Positions 14,734-24,748 of a stretch of 27,473 bases of DNA are shown here, in pieces (the first letter of the stretch is position 1; every line of letters starts with the position of its first letter). A program made the translations under genes and the position numbers. Origin of the DNA: Bordetella parapertussis. GTDB taxonomy: Bacteria > Pseudomonadota > Gammaproteobacteria > Burkholderiales > Burkholderiaceae_B. Location: positions 1 to 27,473 of the forward strand of contig CAMDEF010000049.1 in assembly GCA_945895265.1 (NCBI GenBank), given 5' to 3'. A model generated the notes under the pieces. That model had not been told where the DNA came from and did no database searches. It saw nothing but the letters and a program-made list of their open reading frames with translations.

Positions 14734-17655
14734 ATGCGCACAGACACCGGAATCACCATTCGCCGGCAAGATTACCTGCCCTTTCCGTTTTTGATTCCGA
14801 AAGTCTCTCTTGAGTTTGATCTTCAAGCAGAACTGACCTCTGTCAAGGCAGAATTGACTGTTGTGCGTAAGGCGGGGATGACCTTGCCTGCTGATTTGGT
14901 GCTTGATGGTCAAGCCTTGACGCTTGTCAGCGTACATCTCAATGGGGCGCTTCTCACTGACTCACAGTACACCCTCACTGACGAGACCCTCACCATCCAC
15001 GGCATGCCTGAGCACGCCACGTTGATCATCGGCAGCACCTGTTCGCCCGCCACCAACACCAGTATGGCCGGCCTGTATGTGTCGGGCAAAAGTCTGTTTA
15101 CTCAATGCGAGGCGCAAGGCTTTAGAAAAATATGCTGGTTTGCTGACCGTCCCGACGTCATGTCAACGTACGAAGTCACGCTGCGAGCCAAACAAGACGA
15201 TTACCCACTCTTGCTGTCAAACGGCAACCTGCTGTCTACCAAAATACTTGAGGGTGCTCGTCACGAGGCCAAGTGGCAAGATCCATTCGCTAAGCCCAGC
15301 TACCTGTTTGCCTTAGTTGCCGGAGACTTCGACTGCCGTGAGCAACGTACCAAAACAGCGAGCGGTCGCGACGTTTTGCTTCAGGTCTACAGCGACCGCG
15401 GCACAAAAGAGCAAACGGGTTGGGCCATCGAGTCGCTTGAGCGCTCACTGCGCTGGGACGAAGTTCGCTTTGGGCTAGAGCTTGACTTAGATCGCTTCAT
15501 GATCGTGGCAGCGCGCGACTTCAATATGGGAGCCATGGAGAATAAAGGCTTAAACGTTTTTAACGCCGCTTATGTTCTTGCCGATCCTAACACCGCCACC
15601 GATGCAAATTATCAGGCTATTGAAGCCGTCATCGGTCACGAATACTTTCATAACTGGACCGGCAATCGAGTCACATGCCGAGACTGGTTTCAGCTCAGCC
15701 TCAAAGAGGGGCTGACGGTCTTTCGCGATCAAGAATTTACGGCTGACATGATGGCCCATGGGCTGGACGCCACCGCAGCGGCAAGTGCGCGAGCGATTAA
15801 GCGCATCGATGACGTTGTCGGTCTGCGTGGCGCGCAGTTTTCTGAAGACAGTGGCCCGATGGCTCACCCGATTCGACCCGAAAGCTATCAAGAAATTGGT
15901 AATTTTTATACGGCAACTGTGTACGAAAAAGGCGCAGAGGTCATTCGTATGATGCACACTTTGTTGGGCGAACAGGCGTTTCGAGCAGGCATGGATGAGT
16001 ACTTTCGGCGTCACGACGGCCAAGCTGTCACGTGCGACGATTTTGTTGATGCCATGCAGTGGGCTTATCAACAGCACAGTGCGAACAAATCCTCAACGCC
16101 AGGTACTCTAGAGCCCGGCAGCGCCGAACCGAACCGCGCCAAAACAGCGAGCACGAGTCTGGATAGCGTAAGCCTCGATATATTTAGACGTTGGTATCGC
16201 CAGGCGGGCACGCCTAGAGTTCAGGTCACACTTGACTACAACCAAGCGCTGCGACAGTGCACGTTGACCTTAGCGCAAACGTGCGCGCCGGTTGGCGTCG
16301 AAAAGCAATCGGGCCTCGAAAAACTACCGTTTCATATCCCCGTTAAATTCGGCCTGCTGGATCAGCAAGGCCAACCATTAACGTTTACGTTGCATGGCCA
16401 CACCACGCAACAAGAGTTGCCTGAATCGGTCGGTGATCAAACCCTGCATCAGGCTTTACTTGAGTTAAAGCAGGCCAGCCAGACTTGGGTGCTTCACGAC
16501 GTAGCCTCATTGCCGGTGCCGTCGTTGCTGCGTGACTTCTCGGCCCCGGTGATCATTGACTACACCTATCAAGACCAAGACTTAGCCTTGTTAAGCGCTC
16601 ACGACACCAATGCCTTTGTGCGCTGGGAGGCAGGCCAAGAGCTTGCCTCGCGTCAAATTTTGAAGATGGCACAACACTGGCGCCAGACGGGTACGGTCGG
16701 CGCGGTCGACCCGATCGTGCTCAGCGCCTGGGCTGCTACCCTGAACGATCCGGCGCTCGACTCAGGCTTTCGAGCACGGGCCTTGAGCCTGCCCGCTGAA
16801 AAAACTCTGACTGAGCGCATGACACCGATGGACCCGCTCGCGGTGTCTGTTGCGCGGCGTGCCTTGCGCGCAGCCTTAGGAGGCGCGTGCAGCACCAGCT
16901 TACGAGCCATTTATGAGGCGCAGTCTACCCCGGGTGAGTATTCGCCAGCCCCCTTGCCCGCCGGGCGACGTGCGTTAAAGAATTTGGCGTTGTCGTACTT
17001 GGTAGCAGGTGCCGAGGCTTTGCAGGAACATACAAAACCGTCAGTCGAGGTTGGCACATCACGAGCGGGTGCTAAAACTCTTAGCACGGCTGCAGAGGCT
17101 GCGGTCACGCGCCATCAATCAGAAGCAAACGCCCTTGTTCTAGAGCAGTTCGAGCAAGCAACGAACATGACAGACCGCATGGCAGCGTTCTCGATAAGCG
17201 TGCAAGAGGCCCCCAAGGACAAGGCTCTTGAGATTATCCAGCGTTTTTACGAAGCCTGGCAGCACGATGCCTTGGTTGTAGACAAATGGTTTGGCGTTCA
17301 GGCTGCCTCGCCTAAAGCCAACGTCGCTACCATTCAGGCCTTGATGACGCACCCCGCCTTCACGCTTCGCAACCCCAACCGCGCACGCGCTGTGATCTTT
17401 ATGTTTTGTATTGGCAACCCAAGCGGTTTGCACGCCGAGGATGGCAGTGGCTATCGCTTTTGGGCCGAGCAGGTTTTAGCGCTCGATGCCATCAACCCTG
17501 AAATTGCAGCTCGCTTGGCGCGTGCCTTTGATCATTGGGCCCGCTTTATACCAAGCGTGCAAGCACAGATGCGCGTCCAATTGCAGCGCGTGGCCACACA
17601 CAAAGGGCTCTCGCGTAATACACTTGAGATTGTCTCAAAGGCGCTGGCTTTGTGA
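14734..17655 (+). CDS. pepN: Aminopeptidase N (M1 family zinc peptidase)
   Basis: PepN removes N-terminal residues from peptides in the cytoplasm. The M1 hallmarks are present: exopeptidase motif GAMEN at 266-270 and zinc site HEYFH at 302-306 with the distal Glu325 (HEYFHNW...KEGLTVF). The C-terminus (NPNRARAVIFMFCIGNPSGLHAEDG and on) is that of bacterial PepN. At 973 residues it is about 100 longer than E. coli PepN. Two low-complexity, Ser/Thr/Ala/Glu-rich stretches look like insertions: about 449-476, just after the catalytic domain, and about 766-794 in the helical C-terminal domain. A GGAAG ribosome binding site precedes the ATG. fbp follows after 46 bases and is probably co-transcribed. 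Confidence 0.96.
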   Translation: MRTDTGITIRRQDYLPFPFLIPKVSLEFDLQAELTSVKAELTVVRKAGMTLPADLVLDGQALTLVSVHLNGALLTDSQYTLTDETLTIHGMPEHATLIIGSTCSPATNTSMAGLYVSGKSLFTQCEAQGFRKICWFADRPDVMSTYEVTLRAKQDDYPLLLSNGNLLSTKILEGARHEAKWQDPFAKPSYLFALVAGDFDCREQRTKTASGRDVLLQVYSDRGTKEQTGWAIESLERSLRWDEVRFGLELDLDRFMIVAARDFNMGAMENKGLNVFNAAYVLADPNTATDANYQAIEAVIGHEYFHNWTGNRVTCRDWFQLSLKEGLTVFRDQEFTADMMAHGLDATAAASARAIKRIDDVVGLRGAQFSEDSGPMAHPIRPESYQEIGNFYTATVYEKGAEVIRMMHTLLGEQAFRAGMDEYFRRHDGQAVTCDDFVDAMQWAYQQHSANKSSTPGTLEPGSAEPNRAKTASTSLDSVSLDIFRRWYRQAGTPRVQVTLDYNQALRQCTLTLAQTCAPVGVEKQSGLEKLPFHIPVKFGLLDQQGQPLTFTLHGHTTQQELPESVGDQTLHQALLELKQASQTWVLHDVASLPVPSLLRDFSAPVIIDYTYQDQDLALLSAHDTNAFVRWEAGQELASRQILKMAQHWRQTGTVGAVDPIVLSAWAATLNDPALDSGFRARALSLPAEKTLTERMTPMDPLAVSVARRALRAALGGACSTSLRAIYEAQSTPGEYSPAPLPAGRRALKNLALSYLVAGAEALQEHTKPSVEVGTSRAGAKTLSTAAEAAVTRHQSEANALVLEQFEQATNMTDRMAAFSISVQEAPKDKALEIIQRFYEAWQHDALVVDKWFGVQAASPKANVATIQALMTHPAFTLRNPNRARAVIFMFCIGNPSGLHAEDGSGYRFWAEQVLALDAINPEIAARLARAFDHWARFIPSVQAQMRVQLQRVATHKGLSRNTLEIVSKALAL

Positions 17656-17701
17656 TTAGCGTTCCGTTAACCCTAACCTGATATTGTTAATTAAACCCCA
17701 C

Positions 17702-18718
17702 ATGAAACGTAAAACACTTACCCAATACCTTGTTGAACAACAGCGCTCGAGCCAGGCACTTAGCGCAGAGGTGCGATTATTAATTGAGATTGTTTCGCGC
17801 GCCTGCAAAACGATTAGCCATGCTGTCAGCAAAGGCGCATTGGGTGGCGTGTTAGGCAGCCTTGAAAGCGAGAACGTACAAGGCGAAGTGCAAAAAAAAT
17901 TAGACGTCATGTCTAACGAAGTTTTGCTAGAGGCCAATGAATGGGGCGGCCATTTGGCAGCCATGGCGTCCGAAGAAATGGAAACCATCCATCTGATCCC
18001 AAATCGTTACCCTAAGGGTGAATTTTTATTATTGTTTGATCCACTGGATGGCTCGTCAAACATTGATGTCAACGTGTCAATCGGCACAATTTTTTCAGTG
18101 CTGCGCGCCCCTGCTTCGGCCTCTGGTCGCGAAGTCACCGAGCAAGATTTCTTGCAACCTGGCAGCACTCAGGTCGTGGCAGGCTACGCCGTCTACGGGC
18201 CCCAAACCATGCTGGTATTAACCATTGGTCAGGGCGTCGTGGGCTTTACGCTTGATCGTGAAATGGGCTCGTGGATCATGACTAGCGAAAATATGCGGAT
18301 CCCCGAAGACACCAAAGAATTTTCAATCAACATGTCGAATATGCGTCACTGGGCAGCACCTGTGCGCAAGTACATCGACGAGTTGCTTGCGGGCAAGTCA
18401 GGCACCCGCGACAAAGACTTTAATATGCGCTGGATTGCCTCGATGGTGGCCGATGTGCATCGTCTGCTGACGCGCGGCGGTATCTTTATGTACCCTTGGG
18501 ATTCACGCGAGCCCAACAAGCTGGGCAAGCTGCGCTTAATGTACGAAGCCAACCCGATGAGCATGTTGGTTGAGCAGGCTGGCGGCGCTGCCACCAATGG
18601 CGAGCAACGTATTTTGGATATTCAACCAACGGCGCTGCACCAGCGCGTAAGCGTAGTGCTAGGTTCAAAAAATGAAGTCGAACGTGTGACGCGCTATCAC
18701 CACGAAGCCAAAGCGTAA
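17702..18718 (+). CDS. fbp: Fructose-1,6-bisphosphatase class I
   Basis: The enzyme hydrolyses fructose 1,6-bisphosphate to fructose 6-phosphate, the committed step of gluconeogenesis. The 338 residues show the metal and substrate site: [11 protein letters not shown] (about 88-98) and [21 protein letters not shown] (DPLDGSSN at 113-120), then GGIFMYPWD and [10 protein letters not shown] towards the C-terminus. The ATG at 17702 gives [10 protein letters not shown], the common N-terminus in this group; an upstream in-frame TTG at 17684 would add six residues. Neither start has a strong Shine-Dalgarno site. The gene follows pepN closely and ends about 100 bases before a strong bidirectional terminator. 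Confidence 0.96.
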   Translation: MKRKTLTQYLVEQQRSSQALSAEVRLLIEIVSRACKTISHAVSKGALGGVLGSLESENVQGEVQKKLDVMSNEVLLEANEWGGHLAAMASEEMETIHLIPNRYPKGEFLLLFDPLDGSSNIDVNVSIGTIFSVLRAPASASGREVTEQDFLQPGSTQVVAGYAVYGPQTMLVLTIGQGVVGFTLDREMGSWIMTSENMRIPEDTKEFSINMSNMRHWAAPVRKYIDELLAGKSGTRDKDFNMRWIASMVADVHRLLTRGGIFMYPWDSREPNKLGKLRLMYEANPMSMLVEQAGGAATNGEQRILDIQPTALHQRVSVVLGSKNEVERVTRYHHEAKA

Positions 18719-18821
18719 AGACTTAGGCAATCAGCTTTTTTTGCTAAAGCGTGAACAACTTGGGTCTCAACGCCTTAGTGCCAGAAAGCAGGTACCTGTA
18801 GATCAAAGCCAGTCGTCATAA

Positions 18822-18855
18822 AAAAGCCCTCTTGCATCGCTGCAAGAGGGCTTTT
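18822..18855. terminator. Bidirectional intrinsic terminator between fbp and the quinone oxidoreductase gene
   Basis: A perfect 15-bp stem (AAAAGCCCTCTTGCA with its complement) closes a TCGC tetraloop. T-runs follow on both strands: TTTT then CACTTT on the plus strand, and six T on the minus strand. It sits between the convergent ends of fbp (+) and the oxidoreductase gene (-), so it can serve both. Confidence 0.93.
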
Positions 18856-18900
18856 CACTTTCTGGATCACAGGCCGCGCGACATTGTCGCGCAACTTGAT

Positions 18901-19890
18901 TTACTCAAGCGTGAAGATCGTAGCGCCAGTCGTTTTACGAGCGGCCAATGCAGCCTGTGCCTCGGCAGCTTGCTCAAGCGGATAACGCTGGTCGATACGC
19001 ATCTTGATTTTCTTTTTCAAGACCAGATCAAACAGTTCATCTGCGGCTGCTTGCATTTTTTCAGGGGTGCCAACGTGCGCAGCCAACGAAGGACGCGTCA
19101 CAAACAGCGAACCTTTGGCAGCCAAGACACCGAGGTTAACGCCATCAACTGCGCCAGAAGCATTGCCGTAGCTGACCATCAAACCGCGCGGCTGCAAGCA
19201 GTCGAGTGACGTCATCCAAGTGTCTTTACCCACGCCGTCATACACCACGGGTACTTTTTTACCTTTGGTGAGTTCAAGCACGCGCTCAACGACGTTTTCT
19301 TTTGAGTAGTCGATGACAGCCCAAGCACCATGTGCCTTAGCCAACGCTGCTTTTTCTGGACTTGAAACGGTACCAATCAGTTTCACGCCCAAGGCTTTAG
19401 CCCATTGGCATGCGATCAAGCCCACGCCGCCGGCGGCTGCATGAAACAAGATGGTTTCGCCGCCCTGCAAACGATACGTTTGACGAAACAGATATTGCAC
19501 GGTGAGGCCTTTCAGCATCATCGCTGCTGCGTCTTCGTAGCTGATGCCCTTGGGCAGATGAACCACTTGCGCGGCAGGCACATTACGCGCCTGAGCGTAG
19601 GCGCCGATTGGGCTTTGGCCGTAGGCAACCCGATCGCCCTTTTTAAAGCGTTTGGCGGCCTTTTTACCTACTGCAATCACTTCGCCTGCACCCTCGAAGC
19701 CCAAGCCAGTTGGCATGGCGCTTTTGTACAACCCAGTACGGAAATAAATATCGATAAAGTTTAAGCCTGCAGCATGCTGGCGAATGGTGATCTCGTTTTC
19801 GCCTGGTGCAGGCACTTCGATTTCGACCAGCTTTAAAACTTCGGGGCCACCGTTTTCTTCGATTTGAATGGCTTTCACTAGATTGCTCAT
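18901..19890 (-). CDS. NADPH:quinone oxidoreductase, zinc-independent MDR family
   Basis: The 329 residues form a medium-chain dehydrogenase/reductase of the Qor (zeta-crystallin-like) group. Visible features are the GroES-like N-terminal part with NFIDIYFRTGLY and GFEGAGEV, the Rossmann loop AAGGVG at 152-157 in ILFHAAAGGVGLIACQWAKALG, and VYDGVGKDTW. The zinc-binding cysteines of alcohol dehydrogenases are absent, as expected for Qor. The likely role is one-electron or hydride reduction of quinones with NADPH. A GGAG site six bases before the ATG supports the start. The gene is monocistronic, divergent from yebC and closed by the shared terminator. The exact substrate is not determined by sequence. 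Confidence 0.9.
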   Translation of the reverse strand: MSNLVKAIQIEENGGPEVLKLVEIEVPAPGENEITIRQHAAGLNFIDIYFRTGLYKSAMPTGLGFEGAGEVIAVGKKAAKRFKKGDRVAYGQSPIGAYAQARNVPAAQVVHLPKGISYEDAAAMMLKGLTVQYLFRQTYRLQGGETILFHAAAGGVGLIACQWAKALGVKLIGTVSSPEKAALAKAHGAWAVIDYSKENVVERVLELTKGKKVPVVYDGVGKDTWMTSLDCLQPRGLMVSYGNASGAVDGVNLGVLAAKGSLFVTRPSLAAHVGTPEKMQAAADELFDLVLKKKIKMRIDQRYPLEQAAEAQAALAARKTTGATIFTLE

Positions 19891-20026
19891 GGGGTGCTCC
19901 AGAAAATGAGAATGACTGTATAAAATCGCGTTTGAGGCTAAAACAGATGCTTGAACCCCGACGGCAAGAGTTTATCTCGCTGCCAAGGTAAAATGAACCT
20001 TTATCGTAGCCAATTTTCAGGAAACC

Positions 20027-20758
20027 ATGGCCGGACACAGTAAATGGGCCAATATCCAGCACCGTAAAGGTCGCCAGGATGCCAAGCGCGGAAAACTCTG
20101 GACCAAAATTATTCGCGAAATCACCGTTGCTGCCCGCGCCGGTGGTGCCGACCCGGATGCCAATCCGCGCCTGCGGATGGTATGGGATAAAGCCAATGCG
20201 GCCAATATGCCTAAGGATAACGTTCAACGCGCAATCGCCAAAGGCGTGGGCGGGGCCGATGGCTCAAACTACGACGAAATTCGCTATGAAGGTTACGGCA
20301 TTGGTGGCGTCGCGGTGGTGGTTGACTGCATGACCGACAACCGTACCCGCACCGTAGCAGACGTTCGCCACGCCTTTGCCAAACACGGTGGCAACATGGG
20401 GCAAGAGGGCTCAGTGGCGTTTATGTTTACCCACTGCGGTCAATTTGTCTTTGCGCCCGGTACCTCTGAAGACGTTGTGATGGAGGCCGCCCTCGAGGCA
20501 GGCGCTGATGACGTTCTCACTGACGAAGAAGGCGTGATTGAAGTCATCTGCCCCCCCTCAAGCTTCGCTGCAGTACGTAGCGCGTTTGAGAAGGCTGGCC
20601 TCACCCCCGAAATGGCTGACATTGTGATGAAGCCAAACACCGAAACTGAGTTGGTAGGCGACGACGCGATCAAGATGCAAAAACTGCTAGACGCACTTGA
20701 AAGCCTGGATGATGTGCAAGAGGTCTATTCCAACGCTTCGATGGACGAACAGGGCTAA
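20027..20758 (+). CDS. yebC: YebC/PmpR family DNA-binding regulatory protein
   Basis: The 243-residue protein begins [20 protein letters not shown], the invariant YebC N-terminus. It continues with [35 protein letters not shown] and [21 protein letters not shown], and has the acidic C-terminal domain of the family. YebC proteins are described as transcriptional regulators and, for some members, as factors that help ribosomes through proline-rich stretches. AGGA just before the ATG fixes the start. It is first in a seven-gene run on the plus strand; purD begins four bases after its stop. Confidence 0.96.
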   Translation: MAGHSKWANIQHRKGRQDAKRGKLWTKIIREITVAARAGGADPDANPRLRMVWDKANAANMPKDNVQRAIAKGVGGADGSNYDEIRYEGYGIGGVAVVVDCMTDNRTRTVADVRHAFAKHGGNMGQEGSVAFMFTHCGQFVFAPGTSEDVVMEAALEAGADDVLTDEEGVIEVICPPSSFAAVRSAFEKAGLTPEMADIVMKPNTETELVGDDAIKMQKLLDALESLDDVQEVYSNASMDEQG

Positions 20759-20762
20759 TCAG

Positions 20763-22046
20763 ATGAAACTGTTAGTCATTGGCTCTGGCGGCCGTGAACA
20801 CGTGCTGGCCTGGAAACTTTTGCAGTCACCACGCGTATCGCACGTGTTCGTTGCGCCTGGTAATGGTGGCACAGCGACCATGGCACGCAGCACAAACGTT
20901 GCCCTGAGCGATCCCGCGGCGCTGGCTGAGTTTGTTAAAAAAGAGGGTATTGCACTTACGGTTGTCGGCCCTGAAGCACCGTTGGCGCTTGGTGTGGTCG
21001 ACACGTTTCGTGCGCAAGGCTTAAAAATCTTTGGTCCCACACGTGCTGCGGCGCAACTCGAAAGCTCAAAAGACTTTGCCAAAGCGTTCATGGTGCGCCA
21101 TCAGATCCCTACAGCGGCATACCAAACCTTTACTGACCCCAACGCAGCTCACGCCTATATTGAGGCGCAAGGTGCGCCAATTGTGATTAAGGCCGATGGC
21201 CTGGCCGCCGGCAAAGGGGTTGTGGTGGCCCTCACCTCTCGCGAAGCGCACGATGCCGTCGATGCCATGCTGGGTGACGGTTCACTGGGTGCGGCAGGGG
21301 CGCGAGTCGTCATTGAAGAGTGCCTGCTCGGCGAAGAAGCCAGCTTCATTATTTTGTGTGATGGCAAAAACATTTTGCCGCTGGCGACTAGCCAAGATCA
21401 CAAACGTTTGCAAGATGCAGATCAAGGGCCTAACACCGGCGGCATGGGGGCCTATTCGCCCGCACCTGTGGTGAGTGCCGCTATCCATGCCCGCGTCATG
21501 CGCGAAGTCATCACCCCAACGATCGAAGGGATGAAAGCTGACGGCATCCCTTTCACTGGCTTTCTTTACGCGGGTTTGATGATTGGGGATGGCGACGATG
21601 CCACGCGTCCGATCAAAGTCCTTGAGTTCAACTGCCGTTTAGGCGATCCTGAAACCCAACCAATCTTGATGCGTATCCGCAGTGATTTTCTTGAGGTCTT
21701 TGAGCACGGCGTTGCTGGCACCTTGAATCAATCTGTCATTGACTGGGATCCTCGCACGGCACTTGGTGTGGTGATGGCGAGCGCAAATTATCCGTCCACC
21801 CCACGCTTAGGCGATTCGATTACAGGCATCCCTGCTGCGCAGCCTGATTGCGTGGTGTTTCACGCAGGCACCGCGCTCAAAGACGGTGCGCTGCAAACCT
21901 CGGGTGGTCGAGTGCTATGCATTACCGCCTTAGCCGACAGCGTTCGCGCCACGCAGCAGCGCGCCTATGACGTTGTCAGATCCATCCACTTTAACGGCGC
22001 TCAATATCGAACAGATATTGGCTGGCGTGCACTAGAAAAAAACTAA
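20763..22046 (+). CDS. purD: Phosphoribosylamine-glycine ligase (GAR synthetase)
   Basis: PurD joins glycine to phosphoribosylamine using ATP in purine synthesis. The 427 residues match the usual length. The N-terminus [19 protein letters not shown] is diagnostic, followed by ATP-grasp features [31 protein letters not shown] and [18 protein letters not shown]. The ATG at 20763 is chosen over an upstream in-frame start inside yebC because it gives the family N-terminus; the yebC stop lies four bases before. hemF begins two bases after the purD stop, so translation is likely coupled through the operon. Confidence 0.96.
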   Translation: MKLLVIGSGGREHVLAWKLLQSPRVSHVFVAPGNGGTATMARSTNVALSDPAALAEFVKKEGIALTVVGPEAPLALGVVDTFRAQGLKIFGPTRAAAQLESSKDFAKAFMVRHQIPTAAYQTFTDPNAAHAYIEAQGAPIVIKADGLAAGKGVVVALTSREAHDAVDAMLGDGSLGAAGARVVIEECLLGEEASFIILCDGKNILPLATSQDHKRLQDADQGPNTGGMGAYSPAPVVSAAIHARVMREVITPTIEGMKADGIPFTGFLYAGLMIGDGDDATRPIKVLEFNCRLGDPETQPILMRIRSDFLEVFEHGVAGTLNQSVIDWDPRTALGVVMASANYPSTPRLGDSITGIPAAQPDCVVFHAGTALKDGALQTSGGRVLCITALADSVRATQQRAYDVVRSIHFNGAQYRTDIGWRALEKN

Positions 22047-22048
22047 CA

Positions 22049-23014
22049 GTGTCTGAACTTAAGCCCTCAGTGCAATCCGATTCAATCGCGCCTATCGCAG
22101 TCGTGTCCGAGGACAACATCGCGGCGGTGCGAGCCTATCTTTTAGGTTTGCAAGCCAACATCGTCTCTGAGCTTGAGCGCGCTGGCGGCGAGCCATTTTT
22201 AAGCGACGAGTGGACTCGTGCCGAGGGTGGTGGCGGCATTTCGCGTTTAATCGAAGGCGCGCAACTCTTTGAGCGTGCGGGTGTGCTGTTTAGTCACGTT
22301 AAAGGTAAAACCTTACCGCCTTCGGCAACCGCGCATCGCCCTGAGGTCGCCGGTCGCCCCTGGGAGGCCATGGGCGTCTCAATGGTGCTGCACCCACGTA
22401 ATCCATACATACCCACCACACATTTGAATGTTCGAATGTTTGTGGCAAAAGCCCCTGAGGGTTCTGGTCAAGCCGATGTGTTTTGGTTCGGTGGCGGGAT
22501 GGACCTCACCCCCTATTACCTTTTTGAAGACGACGCTCGACATTTTCATCGCGTCAATCAGGCTGCACTTGCCCCGCACGACCCAAATGCCTATCCGCGC
22601 TACAAAAAGTGGTGCGACGAGTATTTTTTTCTGAAGCACCGTAACGAAACCCGTGGGATTGGCGGAATCTTTTTTGACGATCTCAGTGAGCCAGGGTTTG
22701 AGCAAGCATTCGCCCTGATGCGCTCGGTCGGAGACGCCTTTATCCCCGCTTATCTCCCTTTGGTTGAAAAACGACGTTCGCACCCCTTTGGCGAGCGCGA
22801 ACGCGATTTTCAAGCCTATAGACGTGGACGTTATGTAGAATTCAATTTAGTATTTGACCGCGGTACGCTATTTGGGTTGCAGTCGGGCGGCAGAACCGAG
22901 TCTATTCTGCTTTCAATGCCTCCGATGGCGGCATGGCGATACAACTGGCAAGCAGATGCTGGCTCACCTGAGGCAGCACTTTCTCAATACCTTACCCCGC
23001 GAGACTGGGTCTGA
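22049..23014 (+). CDS. hemF: Oxygen-dependent coproporphyrinogen III oxidase
   Basis: HemF decarboxylates coproporphyrinogen III to protoporphyrinogen IX with O2 in haem synthesis. The 321 residues include [73 protein letters not shown] and [20 protein letters not shown], all typical. The start is a GTG two bases after the purD stop (TAACAGTG). The TGA overlaps the ATG of nadD by one base. An oxygen-dependent enzyme indicates that aerobic haem synthesis is possible; no hemN is seen in the window. Confidence 0.96.
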   Translation: MSELKPSVQSDSIAPIAVVSEDNIAAVRAYLLGLQANIVSELERAGGEPFLSDEWTRAEGGGGISRLIEGAQLFERAGVLFSHVKGKTLPPSATAHRPEVAGRPWEAMGVSMVLHPRNPYIPTTHLNVRMFVAKAPEGSGQADVFWFGGGMDLTPYYLFEDDARHFHRVNQAALAPHDPNAYPRYKKWCDEYFFLKHRNETRGIGGIFFDDLSEPGFEQAFALMRSVGDAFIPAYLPLVEKRRSHPFGERERDFQAYRRGRYVEFNLVFDRGTLFGLQSGGRTESILLSMPPMAAWRYNWQADAGSPEAALSQYLTPRDWV

Positions 23015-23610
23015 TGCGCATTGGTTTACTCGGTGGTAGTTTTGATCCCGTGCATAGCGCGCATTTGGCGCTGGCTCAAACGGCATTGGTCACTTTGCCC
23101 CTAGACGAAGTGCAGCTAATGCCAGCGGGTCAACCGTGGCAACGACCGCCGTTGGGCGCATCGCCAGCACATCGTTTGGCGATGATTAAGCTCGCGGTCG
23201 GTAAGGCCAAGGGGTTGCAGGTAAACCCCATTGAAATTGACCGAACTGGCCCCACCTATACATTTGAAACGCTTGCGTTATTGCCCCAAGAACATGAGTA
23301 TTTTTGGATTCTTGGAGCAGATCAACTTGAAAATTTTTGTACTTGGCGCGAATGGTCAACGATTGCAAACAAAGTACAACTCGTAGTCGCGCAGCGGCCA
23401 GGCTCGAAAGTGGCAGCACCTGCTGCGCTCGCCGCTTGGCTCACCCAACATAACCGGCATCTCGTGAATCTACCCTTTGATCCACTCGATGTCTCTGCCA
23501 ACGAAATCCGTCAGCGGATCGCTCGAGGCGACTCAACCTGCGACCTCATCCCAGAGGCAGTAGGCCAGTACATCACCGAGCACGGCCTTTATCGGCGCCA
23601 CTCAGCCTGA
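23014..23610 (+). CDS. nadD: Nicotinate-nucleotide adenylyltransferase
   Basis: NadD adenylates nicotinate mononucleotide to deamido-NAD in NAD synthesis. The 198 residues start [20 protein letters not shown], with the nucleotidyltransferase GGSFDPVHxxH motif at 7-17. They continue with FWILGADQLENFCTWREW and end near VSANEIRQRIARG, the ISxTxIR-type motif (Asn where Thr is usual). The start overlaps the hemF stop (TGATG). rsfS follows after 17 bases with an AGGA ribosome binding site, the common nadD-rsfS arrangement. Confidence 0.96.
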   Translation: MRIGLLGGSFDPVHSAHLALAQTALVTLPLDEVQLMPAGQPWQRPPLGASPAHRLAMIKLAVGKAKGLQVNPIEIDRTGPTYTFETLALLPQEHEYFWILGADQLENFCTWREWSTIANKVQLVVAQRPGSKVAAPAALAAWLTQHNRHLVNLPFDPLDVSANEIRQRIARGDSTCDLIPEAVGQYITEHGLYRRHSA

Positions 23611-23627
23611 CAGGAAATCACAAAACA

Positions 23628-24095
23628 ATGGATATTCAAAAACTGCAACGCGCAGTGGTCGATGCACTCGAAGACGTTAAAGCACAAGATATTAAAGTGT
23701 TTAATACCGAGCACCTGACCAGTATGTTTGATCGAGTCGTCATCGCTTCGGCAACTTCAAATCGCCAAACTCGCGCCCTCGCTAATAGCGTGGCCGATAA
23801 ATCACGTAGTGTGGGTATACCAGTGATTGCTACAGAAGGCGAAGACACCGGAGAATGGGTGTTGGTCGATATTGGCGACATTGTCATTCACATCATGCAG
23901 CCCGCGATTCGCACGTACTACAACCTTGAAGAAGTTTGGGGTGGCAAGCCCGTGCGCCTCAAACTGTCACCCGACTCGACACGACCCGCTGTGGCGTCAA
24001 GCCAAACAGCTTTTGATCCTATGGGCACACGCGACGAACCCGAAGGCCGCCGAGGCGCCAGTCGATCGTCACGCCCTGCCCGTTCGAACAGATAA
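23628..24095 (+). CDS. rsfS: Ribosome silencing factor RsfS
   Basis: RsfS binds ribosomal protein L14 on the 50S subunit and blocks joining to 30S when nutrients fall. The core (about 1-118) shows KAQDIKVFNTEHLTSMFDRV, VIASATSNRQTRALANSV, EGEDTGEWVLVDIGDIVIHI and then RTYYNLEEVWGG, all typical. The protein is 155 residues, longer than the usual 105-120, because of a polar tail rich in Arg, Ser and Pro from about residue 120. It follows nadD and precedes rlmH, a conserved ribosome-maturation pair. Tails of this kind are variable and probably disordered. Confidence 0.95.
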   Translation: MDIQKLQRAVVDALEDVKAQDIKVFNTEHLTSMFDRVVIASATSNRQTRALANSVADKSRSVGIPVIATEGEDTGEWVLVDIGDIVIHIMQPAIRTYYNLEEVWGGKPVRLKLSPDSTRPAVASSQTAFDPMGTRDEPEGRRGASRSSRPARSNR

Positions 24096-24199
24096 CTGAC
24101 GCGTGTTCTTCGCGACCCTCGGGTACTTCACACACTAGCGCTGGCTTGCAACACGGCCCTGACAATAATGATCAAACCGTGTGACAGAGCCTTAGCAAA

Positions 24200-24670
24200 A
24201 TGAAGATCACAATTATTGCTGTGGGTGCAAAAATGCCAGCCTGGGTAGACATCGCCTGGGATGACTACGCCAAAAGGCTCCCTGCTGACTGGTCAGTGCA
24301 ACTCAAAGAAATCAAACCTGAACCAAGAACCAGCGGTAAAACTGCTGCGCAACTAATGGCCGCTGAGGCCAAAAGAATACAGAGCGCGATCCCCGAACAG
24401 TCAGTACGCATTGCCTTAGACGAGCACGGTAAAGACCTGTCAACCGAGAAATTCTCTCAGGTGGTGCAGACTTGGCAAAACAACAGTCAGCCACTGGCAC
24501 TCTTGATTGGGGGACCCGATGGGTTAGATCCTGAATTAAAAACCACCTGCTCAGGATTAATTAGGTTGTCATCCATGACGATGCCGCACCCACTTGTGCG
24601 CGTGGTGCTGATCGAGCAGCTTTACAGAGCCTGGTCGATTTTGGTCAATCACCCTTATCATCGGGTGTGA
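24200..24670 (+). CDS. rlmH: 23S rRNA (pseudouridine-1915-N3)-methyltransferase RlmH
   Basis: RlmH methylates N3 of pseudouridine 1915 in helix 69 of 23S rRNA on assembled 70S ribosomes. The 156-residue SPOUT protein has the SAM-binding loop [10 protein letters not shown] (GGPDG at 104-108) and the conserved C-terminal HPYHRV (151-156), with [16 protein letters not shown] before it. Length matches the family. A gap of 104 bases separates it from rsfS, the largest within this gene run; I see no clear promoter or hairpin there. The ribosome binding site is weak. Confidence 0.96.
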   Translation: MKITIIAVGAKMPAWVDIAWDDYAKRLPADWSVQLKEIKPEPRTSGKTAAQLMAAEAKRIQSAIPEQSVRIALDEHGKDLSTEKFSQVVQTWQNNSQPLALLIGGPDGLDPELKTTCSGLIRLSSMTMPHPLVRVVLIEQLYRAWSILVNHPYHRV

Positions 24671-24748
24671 CTGAAGACTCAGCTTCTGAGCGAAACCTGA
24701 CGCACCGTATGTCACGTCACCTGTTTGAACCCACTATTCATTATTCTT

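Noticed and set aside
24096..24199. Gap between rsfS and rlmH, searched for a small RNA or tRNA
   Set aside because: No cloverleaf, hairpin with T-run, or plausible small frame was found.
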